Assembly: GCF_024171925.1 (NCBI RefSeq)
Contig: NZ_JAMTCO010000017.1
Location: 153,277-217,276, forward strand
Source of the DNA: Actinokineospora diospyrosa
GTDB taxonomy: Bacteria > Actinomycetota > Actinomycetes > Mycobacteriales > Pseudonocardiaceae
Length of the DNA: 64,000 nt
Reading direction: 5' to 3'
Position numbers and translations under genes: made by a program. Positions 51,810 to 59,996 of the stretch are shown piece by piece (within the stretch, counting starts at the first letter, position 1; each line of letters opens with the position of its first letter). The notes below the pieces were generated by a model that searched no databases, was not told the origin of the DNA, and saw only the letters and a program-made list of their open reading frames with translations.

Positions 51810-52469
51810 TCACGGGGTCGGCGAGCAGGCGGTCGACCCGACGATGACGTCACCGGTGTAACCCGACGGCGGCAGGAACCGGATGTGCGCCACGTTCAGC
51901 GTGATGCTGCCGTCCGAGGGCGTGGTCACCTCCTTGAAGGTCACCGTCGCCAGGGTCTCGTTGAGCGCGCCCTTGAGCTCGCGCACGTAGTTGGTCGGCA
52001 GCGGGTTGGGCAGCGCGGTCAGGCCGGTGAGCCCGCCGAAGGACCAGCCAGCGGTGGACCCGTCGTTGTCACCGACGCAGGACACCTTCCAGGTGCCGAT
52101 CTTGAGCCGCGGTCCGCCCAGCAGCACCAGCGCGGAGAGCTCGAAGTTGGTGCCGGTGGCCTCCGACTTGGTCTCGGTCAGCCCCGCGTCGGCGTCCACG
52201 ACTCTGGTGGTGCAACTGGAGTTGCCGCCGCCGAAGCGGACACCGCTGGCGCTGACGGTGCCCGAGGTGGCCGTGGTCGGGCCCGTGACCGCGCATTGCG
52301 CGACGGGGGCGACCGTGACCGGGATGCCCAACCTGGCGTAGGTGGCCGAGCCGACCGACGCCGTGCCCGGCGACGTGGCCGCAGCCGACGCCGGGGTGCC
52401 GACCGCGACGAGCGCGGTGAGCGCCGCCGCCGCGGTGATCGCGATGCGCGCCTTGGTGATGTGCCGCAT
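51810..52469 (-). CDS. Secreted protein of unknown function, beta-rich
   Basis: 219 residues. Sec signal peptide (about 1-29, ending ASA), then a Thr/Ser/Gly-rich chain with alternating strands and four cysteines that could form two disulfides (QCAVTG, SSCTTR, VSCVGDN, STACSPTP). It resembles actinobacterial choice-of-anchor-type surface proteins, a tentative call. AAGGAG lies directly upstream of ATG 52469. Stand-alone gene inserted between pyrG and mctB, where mycobacteria have none. Confidence 0.8.
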   Translation of the reverse strand: MRHITKARIAITAAAALTALVAVGTPASAAATSPGTASVGSATYARLGIPVTVAPVAQCAVTGPTTATSGTVSASGVRFGGGNSSCTTRVVDADAGLTETKSEATGTNFELSALVLLGGPRLKIGTWKVSCVGDNDGSTAGWSFGGLTGLTALPNPLPTNYVRELKGALNETLATVTFKEVTTPSDGSITLNVAHIRFLPPSGYTGDVIVGSTACSPTP

Positions 52470-52623
52470 GTTCACTCCTTGACCTCCCGTGGCGGAACGA
52501 ACTTCCGCCACGGGCGACATCGGTCGCGGGGGTCGGAAAATGACCAGCTGATCACTGTCCTTACCCGTCCGGGAATGACTTTCCCTCGTTGGTGAGGGAT
52601 GCTCATGACCGGTAGCGACGGTG

Positions 52624-52639
52624 TCACTCGCGCGAGTGA
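52624..52639. other. Perfect 16-bp palindrome after mctB
   Basis: TCACTCGC-GCGAGTGA is fully symmetric and starts 7 bases downstream of the mctB stop (minus strand), about 155 bases upstream of the secreted-protein start. It could end the mctB transcript as a 6-bp hairpin with a 4-base loop, or be an operator for the secreted-protein gene. Confidence 0.5.
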
Positions 52640-52645
52640 GGGCGA

Positions 52646-53587
52646 TTAGCCCACGGGCACGCCGGGAGCGGCCGCCTGCGCGTTGCCCGCGCTGCCGTAG
52701 CGACCGGCCCGCTCGGCCACCTGCTCGGCGAGCGCGAGGACCACCACCACCCGACCGGCCGGGGTGTCCACATTGTCCACAGTGGACAGGATCGAGGTCG
52801 CCGCGGTGTCCGCGCGGACCACGCCGAGCGCGCCAGCCCCGTCCGCGGATCCCGCTCCCCCGGCCAACACCGCGCCCGCGCCGGAGCGGTCGACCTGGGC
52901 GGCGAAGCGGGCGACGGTGGCCGCGCGGTCGCCCGCATCCTCCCCTGTGGACGTTCCCCCGGTCAGGATCACGGCCAGCTGAGCGGGTTTCACGTCCGGC
53001 ACGGCGGCGAGGAACCCGCCTTCGGTGAGCCCGGCGAACGCGGCCGCGGTCTCCTCCGGCGACGCCTGCGGTTCGTTGGTCGCCGCGCTGATGAGCAGCA
53101 GCGGGCCGAGCAACCCGCCCGCGAGCGTGCCCGGGTCGGTCGCCGTCGGCAGCTGCACACCCGCGGGCAGCAGCCGGATGACGATTTCCTTGAGCTGGTC
53201 GGCTTTGGCCGGGTCGGCGAAGGCGTCGGTGAGTTGCAGCTCGCCGGTGACGCTGCCGCCCGCGTTGGCCACCAAGCCCTTCACCGCGTCCCGGTCGGCA
53301 GGCCGGGCGTCGGCGGTGGTGACAAGCACGACCGTGCGTTTGTCCAACGCGCCGCGCACCGCGAGCGGACCGACCGCGCCCGCGAACGAGTCGCCGTCGG
53401 CGAGGCGGGCACCCAGCGCGTTGCGGTCGTGCTCCAACTGGCTCACCTGGGTGCCCAGGTCGGTGTTCTCGGTGGTGAGCCCGGACAGCAGCGACCGGCT
53501 CAGCGTGGTCGACCCGAGCACGACCCCCACGGCGAGGGCGAGGAAGACCGCGGCGATGGAGGTGATGTGGTAGCGCAACGAGATCAC
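52646..53587 (-). CDS. mctB: Copper transporter family outer-envelope protein (MctB/DUF3186)
   Basis: 313 residues. N-terminal signal-anchor (ISLRYHITSIAAVFLALAVGVVLGSTTLS), a coiled coil (LLSGLTTENTDLGTQVSQLEHDRNALGARL) and a periplasmic domain. Orthologous in order and layout to Rv1698 (MctB) of M. tuberculosis, implicated in copper resistance; in other actinobacteria the neighbour pair SteA/SteB takes part in septation, so a division role is an alternative. The GTG at 53587 overlaps the steA stop. Confidence 0.88.
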   Translation of the reverse strand: MISLRYHITSIAAVFLALAVGVVLGSTTLSRSLLSGLTTENTDLGTQVSQLEHDRNALGARLADGDSFAGAVGPLAVRGALDKRTVVLVTTADARPADRDAVKGLVANAGGSVTGELQLTDAFADPAKADQLKEIVIRLLPAGVQLPTATDPGTLAGGLLGPLLLISAATNEPQASPEETAAAFAGLTEGGFLAAVPDVKPAQLAVILTGGTSTGEDAGDRAATVARFAAQVDRSGAGAVLAGGAGSADGAGALGVVRADTAATSILSTVDNVDTPAGRVVVVLALAEQVAERAGRYGSAGNAQAAAPGVPVG

Positions 53588-54768
53588 GTGAACAGCTCCT
53601 TGACCCAGGAGAACACCGCGGCGCTGGTGTCGGCGAACCAACCGCCGTAGGCGGCGCCGACCCCGGAGACCGCGATGGCGGCGGTGATGGCGAGCAGCGC
53701 GGCGCCGACCATGATGGCCACCGCGCCCGCGGAGACCCGGCTGCGGTGCAGGGTGGCCACCGCCTTGCCGTCGACGATCTTGCCGCCGAGCTTGAGCCGG
53801 GTGAGGAAGGTCGACGGGTTGGACCCGGAGCGGCCCCGGTCGAGGAACTCCCGCAGCGTCGCCTGGAACCCGACGACGACAACGAGGCTGGCCTCGTGCG
53901 CGTCGGCCAGCAGCAGCGCCAGGTCCTCGGCGTTGCCCGACGCCGGGAAGGTGACCGCTTCGATGCCCAGGTCCTGCACGCGGTTGAGACCGGGCGCGTG
54001 CCCGTCGACGTAAGCGGGCACGACGATGCGCGCACCACCGCGCAGGGTGTCGGTGGAGATGCCGTCGGGGTCGCCGACGACCACGTCCGGCCGGTGACCC
54101 GCCGCGGTCAACGCGTCCGCCCCGGACTCCACCCCGATCAGCACCGGCCGGTGCTCGGAGATGTAGCGGCGCAGCTTGCGCAGGTCGTCGACGTGGTCGA
54201 CCCCGGGGGCGACCACCACGACCTGCCGCCCGCGCATCGCCACCGGCACCTGCGGCACACCGATCCCGTCGAGGATCATGGTCCGCTCCCGGCGGAGGAA
54301 CTCGATGGTGTTGGCGGAGAACGCCTCCAACTGCGCCGACATCCCGGCCTTGGCCTCGATCATCTGATCGGCGATCGTCTCCGGCGTCTGCCGGACCCCG
54401 CTGGCCACCTCCCGGTCACCGAGGTAGACCGCCCCCTCGTGCAACCGCAGCTTGGTGCCCTCCTTGATGGTCCGCAGCGCCTCCTGCCCCACCGCATCGA
54501 TCAGCGGCACCCCGGCGTTGACCAACAACTCCGGCCCCAGATTGGGAAACCGCCCAGAAATCGACGGCGACGCGTTGACCACACCCGCCACCTCAGCCCG
54601 CAACAGCGCATCAGCGGTAGCGCGGTCGAGATCGAGGTGGTCGAGCACAACAACATCACCGGGCGACAACCGCCGCAGCAGGTCACCGGTGCGCCGATCC
54701 ACCCGGGCAGGCCCGGTGATCCCTGGCCGCGGCGGCTGAGAGCGGCTGAGCAAACCCGGGAATCTCAT
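53584..54768 (-). CDS. steA: SteA-like cytokinetic-ring-associated protein
   Basis: 394 residues. Soluble thiamine-pyrophosphokinase-like core (VVVVAPGVDHVDDLRKLRRYISEHRPVLIGVESGADAL, HRPDVVVGDPDGIS) and a single C-terminal membrane helix (AGAVAIMVGAALLAITAAIAVSGVGAAYGGWFA). Position between recN and mctB equals Rv1697. In Corynebacterium the SteA/SteB pair localises to the division septum. ATG 54768 preferred; in-frame sequence to 54873 looks non-coding. Confidence 0.88.
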   Translation of the reverse strand: MRFPGLLSRSQPPRPGITGPARVDRRTGDLLRRLSPGDVVVLDHLDLDRATADALLRAEVAGVVNASPSISGRFPNLGPELLVNAGVPLIDAVGQEALRTIKEGTKLRLHEGAVYLGDREVASGVRQTPETIADQMIEAKAGMSAQLEAFSANTIEFLRRERTMILDGIGVPQVPVAMRGRQVVVVAPGVDHVDDLRKLRRYISEHRPVLIGVESGADALTAAGHRPDVVVGDPDGISTDTLRGGARIVVPAYVDGHAPGLNRVQDLGIEAVTFPASGNAEDLALLLADAHEASLVVVVGFQATLREFLDRGRSGSNPSTFLTRLKLGGKIVDGKAVATLHRSRVSAGAVAIMVGAALLAITAAIAVSGVGAAYGGWFADTSAAVFSWVKELFT

Positions 54769-54901
54769 GCGCCCGATGGTGACAAACCAACGGTTGATAG
54801 TCCGAACGCCACGCCGCGCTCGTCCAAATGGAGCAGTTCCGACCCAGGATGCGGCTGGTCGCCCACTGGACACCCAAAGCCCCTGGGTCCTGCCCGCCCC
54901 A

Positions 54902-55010
54902 CAAGATCATCTGCCGCAAGAGCCCCCGATACACAGCCTATTGTCGGATCCCGACAGAACCGGGGCCAACGATCAAGGCCTGTGGACACCAGAACACGTT
55001 GTGGACAACC
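54902..55010 (+). repeat. Third copy of the 110-bp DnaA-box-containing repeat
   Basis: Shares CAAGATCATC, GCCCCC, ATACACAGCCTA and the terminal TTGTGGACAACC with the pair at 48485-48722. TGTGGACAA lies at 55000-55008 and a variant at 54981-54989. Unlike locus A, it precedes the tandem array here. Confidence 0.75.
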
Positions 55011-55037
55011 ACCCGCCAGCCCACCCAAACCCAGCCA

Positions 55038-55468
55038 CTGGACGCTCAGAAGCCAAGGTGCCACCCCGCCCCCGCCAGGACCCACCCCAACCACCTGCCC
55101 AGCCCCCGGACACTCGGACCCAGCGGTGCCAACCCAGCCCGCTCTCATCTGCCCTGCCAACCCAGCGCCTGGACACTCGAGACCCGGCGGTGCCATCCCG
55201 CCCCCCGTCAGGTCCGCCCCAACCCACCTGTCCAGCCCTGGGCACTCGGAACAGCCGGTGTCAGCCCAGCCCCGCCCTCGTCGGCTCTGCCAGCCCAGCA
55301 ACTGGACAGTCGGACCCGTCGGTGCCAACCCGGCTGCCGTCAGGTCCGCCCCAGCCCACCTACCCAGCAACTGGACACTCGGACCCGTCGGTGCCAACCC
55401 GCCCCCCGTCAGGTCCGCCCCAGCCCACTTTCCCAGCCCGGCGGCCGTCGGAGTCGCTGGTGCCAACT
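55038..55468 (+). repeat. Degenerate tandem array B, period about 63-69 bp
   Basis: Units begin at about 55038, 55106, 55169, 55238, 55302, 55371 and 55440 with (C/T)GGACACTCGGACCC(G/A), then GGTGCCAACCC and CCGTCAGGTCCGCCCCA. Same family and orientation as array A at 47709. It is gene-free. Confidence 0.85.
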
Positions 55469-55671
55469 GCTCGATGGGGTGGACCTGTTTTGTGTGGGGG
55501 GACGGCACCCGTAGCGTTTCCACGCGGCAGGGCCAGTCTTTTCGGCCCCTGCTTTGCGGTTCTGCCACGGGTGCCGTAGGGGCCCCACACAAAACAGGTC
55601 CACCCCATCGAGCTTTCCGCATTGTCGCGGATCGGGCCCGATGTTGCCGCCAGGCAACGAGGCGTCCGATC
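55469..55671 (+). repeat. Composite inverted-repeat module, copy B
   Basis: The outer arms are a perfect 31-bp inverted repeat (55469-55499 with 55583-55613). Inside, ACGGCACCCGT pairs perfectly with ACGGGTGCCGT, and GCAGGGCC faces GGCCCCTGC, so the whole 145 bp can fold into one nested structure. Then ATCGGGCCCGAT (55631-55642) and the first small hairpin. No coding frame, no target-site duplication visible. Confidence 0.9.
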
Positions 55672-55739
55672 GCGGTGGCCGAGCTTGCCGCTAGGCAACG
55701 AGGCCGTCCGCCCGGGTCGCCGAGCTCGCCGCCAGGCGA
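55643..55739. repeat. Three hairpins at exact 41-bp spacing downstream of recN
   Basis: Stems TTGCC/GGCAA at 55644 and 55685 and TCGCC/GGCGA at 55726, each with a GCYA loop, repeat at exactly 41 bp. The third has a compensated T-A to C-G change, suggesting selection on pairing. They lie between the recN stop (55773) and the inverted-repeat module and may terminate recN transcription. Confidence 0.75.
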
Positions 55740-55772
55740 CGAGGCCGACCCCTGGCCCCGCCCGCTATGCGC

Positions 55773-57563
55773 CTACTTCTTCTTGCGCTGCGGCCGCGGC
55801 TTCCCCGTCAACTTCCAGTCGTGCTTCTCGCCCTCCGCCAACCCCAGCAATTCCTCAGCGTGCGCCCGCCCGGTTTCCGTCGACTCCATCCCCGCCAACA
55901 TCCGCGCCAACTCAACAACCCGTTCGTGATCACCCAAAGTGCGGACATCGCTTCGGGTGACACCCCCGTGGATTCCCTTGTCCACGATCAAGTGGCGATC
56001 AGCGAACGCGGCCACCTGGGCCAGGTGGGTCACCACGATCACCTGGTGGCTGCGGGCGAGTCGGGCCAGTCGGCGGCCGATCTCCACCGCGGCGCGGCCG
56101 CCGACGCCCGCGTCGACCTCGTCGAACACCAGGGTCGGGACCGGGTCGGTGTGCGCGAGCACGACCTCGATGGCCAGCATGACCCGCGACAGCTCGCCGC
56201 CGGAGGCGCCCTTGTGCACCGGCAGCGGCTGGGCGCCGTCGTGGGCGACCAGCAGCAGTTCCACGTCGTCGACGCCGTCGGGACCCGCGTGCAGTGCGAC
56301 CCCGTTGACCTCGATCGCCAGCGGGTCGCCCGCCTCGGCCGGACGGGGGCGCACCGAGATCTGCACGCTGGACTGGCCCATCGCCAGTCCGCCGAGCTCG
56401 TCGGTGACGGCCTTGGCGAGGGCCTCCGCGGCCACCGAGCGGGCCCCGCTCAGCGTCGCGGCCAGCTCGCCGAGCCGCACCGCCAGCTCCTTCTTGCGCG
56501 CGGCCAGTTCGCCGAGCGCCTCCTCGGAGGTGTCGAGCCCGGACAGCTTGTCGACCGCGTCGCGCGCCCAGGCCAGCACGCCGTCGGCGTCGGCGGCGTA
56601 CTTGCGGGTCAGCGCCTTGAGCTCGGCCTGCCTGGCCAGCACCCGCTCCAGCGCGGCCGGGTCGGCGTCGAGGGCGTCGAGGTAGGCGGTGAGCTCGGCG
56701 CCCACATCGGTGAGCAGCACGGCGGACTCGGCCAGCCGCGACTCCAGCTCGCGCAGCCGCGGGTCGTCGGAGGCGCCCACGCGCCGCTGCGCCTCGCCGA
56801 TGAGGCCGAGCGCGCCGGGCACGTCGGGGTCGCCGTCAGGAGACCCGGAGACCGCGTAGCTCGCGCCGGTCGCGGCCTCGCGCAGCTGGTCGGCGTCGGC
56901 CAGCCTGCGGGCCTGCTCGACCAGCTCGGTGTCCTCGCCGGGCTGCGGGTCGACGGCGGTGATCTCCTCCAGGCCCATCCGCAGGATCTCGGCCTCGCGG
57001 GCCAGTTCGCGCGCCCGGCGGGTGCGGTCGTCGAGTTCGGCGGTGACCGCGAGCCACTGCTCGCGCACCGACCGGTAGTCGGCCAGCACGTCGGCGAGGT
57101 CGGCACCGGCGAAACGGTCGATCACCGCGCGCTGCTCGGCGGGCCGCAGCAGCCGCAGCTGGTCGTTCTGCCCGTGCACCGCGATCAGCTGCTCGGCCAG
57201 GTCCTGCAGTACCCCGACCGGGACCGAGCGGCCCCCGACGTGGGCGCGGGAGCGGCCGTCGGTGCTGACGGTGCGCAGGGTGATCAGGCTGCCGTCGTCG
57301 TCGGGTTCGGCGCCCGCCTCGGTCGCCACGGACGCCGCAGGCGTGTCGGTCAGCCCCTCGAAGCGGCCCTCGACCACGGCTTTCGGCTTCCCACTGCGGA
57401 CCCGCGAGGCCTCGCCCCTGCCCCCGGACAGCAGGTGCAGGCCGGTGACCACCATCGTCTTGCCCGCGCCGGTCTCCCCCGTGACGACGGTGAAACCCGG
57501 GTGGAGTTCGAGCGTGGCCTCGTCGATCACGCCGAGGTCCTGGATGCGCATCTCGGCTAGCAC
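55773..57563 (-). CDS. recN: DNA repair protein RecN
   Basis: 596 residues. SMC-like ATPase: N-terminal IQDLGVIDEATLELHPGFTVVTGETGAGKTMVV (Walker A GETGAGKT), long central coiled coils (about 150-350), and C-terminal signature GGELSRVMLAIEVVL with Walker B PTLVFDEVDAGVGG. Acts in double-strand-break repair. GTG 57563 (VLAEMRIQDLGV) matches the usual start. No LexA box was found upstream. Ends with a basic tail (KPRPQRKKK). Confidence 0.96.
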   Translation of the reverse strand: MLAEMRIQDLGVIDEATLELHPGFTVVTGETGAGKTMVVTGLHLLSGGRGEASRVRSGKPKAVVEGRFEGLTDTPAASVATEAGAEPDDDGSLITLRTVSTDGRSRAHVGGRSVPVGVLQDLAEQLIAVHGQNDQLRLLRPAEQRAVIDRFAGADLADVLADYRSVREQWLAVTAELDDRTRRARELAREAEILRMGLEEITAVDPQPGEDTELVEQARRLADADQLREAATGASYAVSGSPDGDPDVPGALGLIGEAQRRVGASDDPRLRELESRLAESAVLLTDVGAELTAYLDALDADPAALERVLARQAELKALTRKYAADADGVLAWARDAVDKLSGLDTSEEALGELAARKKELAVRLGELAATLSGARSVAAEALAKAVTDELGGLAMGQSSVQISVRPRPAEAGDPLAIEVNGVALHAGPDGVDDVELLLVAHDGAQPLPVHKGASGGELSRVMLAIEVVLAHTDPVPTLVFDEVDAGVGGRAAVEIGRRLARLARSHQVIVVTHLAQVAAFADRHLIVDKGIHGGVTRSDVRTLGDHERVVELARMLAGMESTETGRAHAEELLGLAEGEKHDWKLTGKPRPQRKKK

Positions 57564-57615
57564 AGGGCGCACCCTAGCGGCTCGCGGCGACAGCGGTAAG
57601 CCGCCGTCCCCAGGT

Positions 57616-58506
57616 TCATCGGCTGCGCCACCCGTGCACGGGCAGGTCGAACTTGTCCACGAGGCGTTCGGTGAAGGTCTCGTCGCGCAGCCTGGCCAGC
57701 CGGATCGGCTGGCTGCCGCCGCGCACCTCGATGCGCGCGCCGGGCGGGATCCCGAAGGTCCGGCGCCCGTCGCAGCACAGCACAGCGGGCTGGCCGTCGG
57801 GGTCGACCTCGATGCCGACCACCGAGCGGGAGGACACCGCGAGCGGTCGGGAGAACATGGCGTGCGCGTTGCTGGGGACCACCAGCATCGCCTGCACGTC
57901 CGGCCACACGATGGGCCCGCCCGCCGAGTAGGCGTAGGCGGTGGACCCCGTCGGTGTGGCGCACAGCACGCCGTCGCAGCCGAAGGAGGACACCGGGCGG
58001 CCGTCGACGTCGACCCGCACGTCCAGGATCCGCTCGCGGCTGCTCTTCTCGACGCTGGCCTCGTTGAGCGCCCAGGTGTCGGCCAGGACGAGGTCGTCGA
58101 GCCGGGCCGAGACGTCGACGGTCATCCGCTCCTCGACCAGGTAGCCCTGTTCGACGACCAGCTCCACCGCCTCCTCGAGCGCGTCGGACTCGGCCTCGGC
58201 GAGGAACCCGACCCGGCCCATGTTCACGCCCAGCACCGGCACCCCCGCCGGGTGGGCCAGCTCGGCGGCGCGCAGCAGCGTGCCGTCCCCGCCGAGGACG
58301 AACACCAGCTCGGTGCCCACGGCGGCCTCCGGGCCCAGCGGCACGACCCGGCTGTAGCAGGACGGGTCCAGGTCCGGGGCCTCCTCGTCGACGACCCGCA
58401 GCCGCACCCCGGCGGCGGCCAGGGAGGTGGCGACCTTCTCGGCCACCCGCCGGTTCTCCGCCCGACCGGTGTGCACGACCAGCAGGATCTCGCGCTGCTC
58501 TGTCAC
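57616..58506 (-). CDS. nadK: NAD kinase
   Basis: 296 residues. GGDGT motif in VFVLGGDGTLLRAAE, NE motif in ALNEASVEK, and the glycine-rich TPTGSTAYAYSAGGPIV. Phosphorylates NAD to NADP. GTG/ATG start at 58506 overlaps the tlyA stop. A 74-base internal segment (57878-57951) has a diverged second copy at 59910-59983. Order tlyA-nadK-recN equals Rv1694-Rv1696. Confidence 0.96.
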   Translation of the reverse strand: MTEQREILLVVHTGRAENRRVAEKVATSLAAAGVRLRVVDEEAPDLDPSCYSRVVPLGPEAAVGTELVFVLGGDGTLLRAAELAHPAGVPVLGVNMGRVGFLAEAESDALEEAVELVVEQGYLVEERMTVDVSARLDDLVLADTWALNEASVEKSSRERILDVRVDVDGRPVSSFGCDGVLCATPTGSTAYAYSAGGPIVWPDVQAMLVVPSNAHAMFSRPLAVSSRSVVGIEVDPDGQPAVLCCDGRRTFGIPPGARIEVRGGSQPIRLARLRDETFTERLVDKFDLPVHGWRSR

Positions 58507-59309
58507 TGCGGTCCCTCCTCGACGGCGGTCTCGACCAAGGCGGTCACCTCGTCATCGGCGCGGGGCTCGCCCCGGCGCAGCCACGCGAAGTACTCGACGT
58601 TGCCCGAGGGCCCCGGCAGCGGGCTGGCGACGACGCCGTGCACCCGCAAGCCCAGCTCACCGGCGGCGACCAGCACCCGGGACACGACCTCGACCCGCAA
58701 CGCCGGCTCGCGCACCACGCCCCCGGTGCCCAGCCGCTCCTTGCCGACCTCGAACTGCGGCTTGATCATCGGCAGCAGGTCGCCGTCGTCGCGCAGGCAC
58801 CCGTGCAGCGCGGGCATGACCAGGCGCGCGGAGATGAACGACAGGTCGGCGACGACCAGGTCGACCTGCCCGTCGATGTCCTCGGGGGTGATCGCGCGGA
58901 CGTTGGTGCGGTCCTTGATGAGGACCCGCTCGTCGTTCTGCAGCCGCCACACCAACTGCCCCCGACCCACATCGGCGGCCACGACCTGGGCGGCGCCCCG
59001 GCGCAGCAGCACGTCGGTGAAGCCACCGGTCGAGGCGCCCGCGTCGAGGCAGCGGCGGCCCTCGACGGGGACGGCGAAGGCGTCCAGCGCGCCGATCAGC
59101 TTGTGCGCGCCGCGAGAGGCCCAGTTGGGGTCGTCGTCGACGTCCTTGACCACCACTGCGGCGTCGGTCTCCACACCGGTGGCGGGTTTGCTGGCGACGG
59201 TGCCGCGGATGGTGACCCGCCCCGCGGCGATGAGCTCACTGGCGTGGTCGCGGGAACGGGCGAGGCCCCTGCGGACCAGTTCGGCGTCCAGGCGCGCCCT
59301 CCTGGGCAC
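58503..59309 (-). CDS. tlyA: TlyA-family rRNA 2'-O-methyltransferase
   Basis: 268 residues. N-terminal S4 domain (RLDAELVRRGLARSRDHASELIAAGRVTIRG) and an FtsJ-like Rossmann methyltransferase domain with SAM motif CLDAGASTGGFTDVLLRRGA and ADLSFISARLVMPAL. In mycobacteria it methylates 16S C1409 and 23S C1920 and confers capreomycin sensitivity. GTG 59309, five bases after the small upstream gene, with GAGG upstream. Confidence 0.94.
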   Translation of the reverse strand: MPRRARLDAELVRRGLARSRDHASELIAAGRVTIRGTVASKPATGVETDAAVVVKDVDDDPNWASRGAHKLIGALDAFAVPVEGRRCLDAGASTGGFTDVLLRRGAAQVVAADVGRGQLVWRLQNDERVLIKDRTNVRAITPEDIDGQVDLVVADLSFISARLVMPALHGCLRDDGDLLPMIKPQFEVGKERLGTGGVVREPALRVEVVSRVLVAAGELGLRVHGVVASPLPGPSGNVEYFAWLRRGEPRADDEVTALVETAVEEGPQ

Positions 59310-59313
59310 TGCC

Positions 59314-59508
59314 TCAGACCTTGTCGATGCTGGCCAGCGCGGCCGTGAGGGCGATGTGCACCGCGTCGAACCGGTCGACGTGCTCGGCCACCGGCAGCGC
59401 ACCAAGCCCGTCGAGCCCGGCGACCGCCTCGGCGATGGCCTCATCCCGAGCCGGGTCGCGGGGCGGCCCGGGCACGGGCCCTGGGGTCGGGGTGAACTCC
59501 ACCTGCAC
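59314..59508 (-). CDS. Small conserved protein upstream of tlyA (Rv1693-like position)
   Basis: 64 residues, GTG start at 59508. Pro-rich beginning (VEFTPTPGPVPGPPRDP) then two predicted helices (DEAIAEAVAGLDGL, DRFDAVHIALTAALASIDKV). Matches in size and place the short protein between the HAD phosphatase and tlyA in mycobacteria. Function unknown. Confidence 0.7.
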   Translation of the reverse strand: MQVEFTPTPGPVPGPPRDPARDEAIAEAVAGLDGLGALPVAEHVDRFDAVHIALTAALASIDKV

Positions 59509-59909
59509 TCCTGCACGCTATCCGATGACCAGCCACACCATCCGGCAGCGACTCGTTCGCCAACCGAGAAACCCCACCCGCCACCACCCCACCCGCCGAC
59601 CCAACTCCATGATCAACTCGCGTGGTGGCGCCCACCCACCCGGGGTCTGGGGTCCCACGTTCGAGCCTATCCGATTCGAGTGGTTGTCAAGGGGGGCACG
59701 GGTGACCTGTGGATGGTTCGGGGGGTTGTGGACGGGGAGGCCTCAGCACTACCGGGAACCCGCCGCGACGCTGGGCGAGGGGAGTCCGAGGTGAGTTGAG
59801 CAGGGTGGCGAGTGAGGACTCAGCAGGACGCGGGCGAGGGCTTAGCGGAGATCAGAACGAGCGACGCTCGGCAGAAGGCGAGCAAGGCTCAAGAAGGAGA
59901 GCAGGCGCT
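59509..59909. other. Gene-free region before the nadK fragment
   Basis: About 400 bases. Presumably carries the promoter for the 59508-55773 gene series. It has two TGTGGA-type motifs (59707, 59731). An open frame on the plus strand (59709-59963) lacks a plausible start region or recognisable product. No terminator found. Confidence 0.5.
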
Positions 59910-59983
59910 ACCACCAACATCGCCTGCACATCCGGCCAAGCGATGGGCCCGCCCGCCGAGTAGGCGTAGGCGGTGGATCCCGT
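59910..59983. pseudogene. 74-bp displaced fragment of nadK
   Basis: Aligns without gaps to 57878-57951 inside nadK, 69 of 74 bases identical, same orientation. It covers the codons of the TPTGSTAYAYSAGGPIVWPDVQ region. It ends 13 bases before the HAD stop. Too short to encode anything and not in a gene. Confidence 0.85.
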
Positions 59984-59996
59984 TAAGGCGAACAGC

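Noticed and set aside
52470..54038. N-terminal extension of the secreted protein into a 742-residue frame
   Set aside because: The upstream part overlaps mctB/steA in another frame with no domain sense; a signal peptide and strong AAGGAG mark the start at 52469.
55469..55613. Miniature transposable element (MITE) interpretation of the inverted-repeat module
   Set aside because: The arms would fit, but no target-site duplication is visible and flanking arrays are shared at both loci, so a simple insertion does not explain it.
53746..55929. 727-residue plus-strand frame across steA and repeat locus B
   Set aside because: Antisense to steA, then repeat array translation; no start signal or homology.
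55773..57563. LexA box upstream of recN
   Set aside because: Inspected 57564-57615 and found no TCGAAC-N4-GTTCGA-like sequence.
59709..59963. 84-residue open frame over the nadK fragment
   Set aside because: No plausible product; its last residues are only the non-coding strand of the nadK copy.
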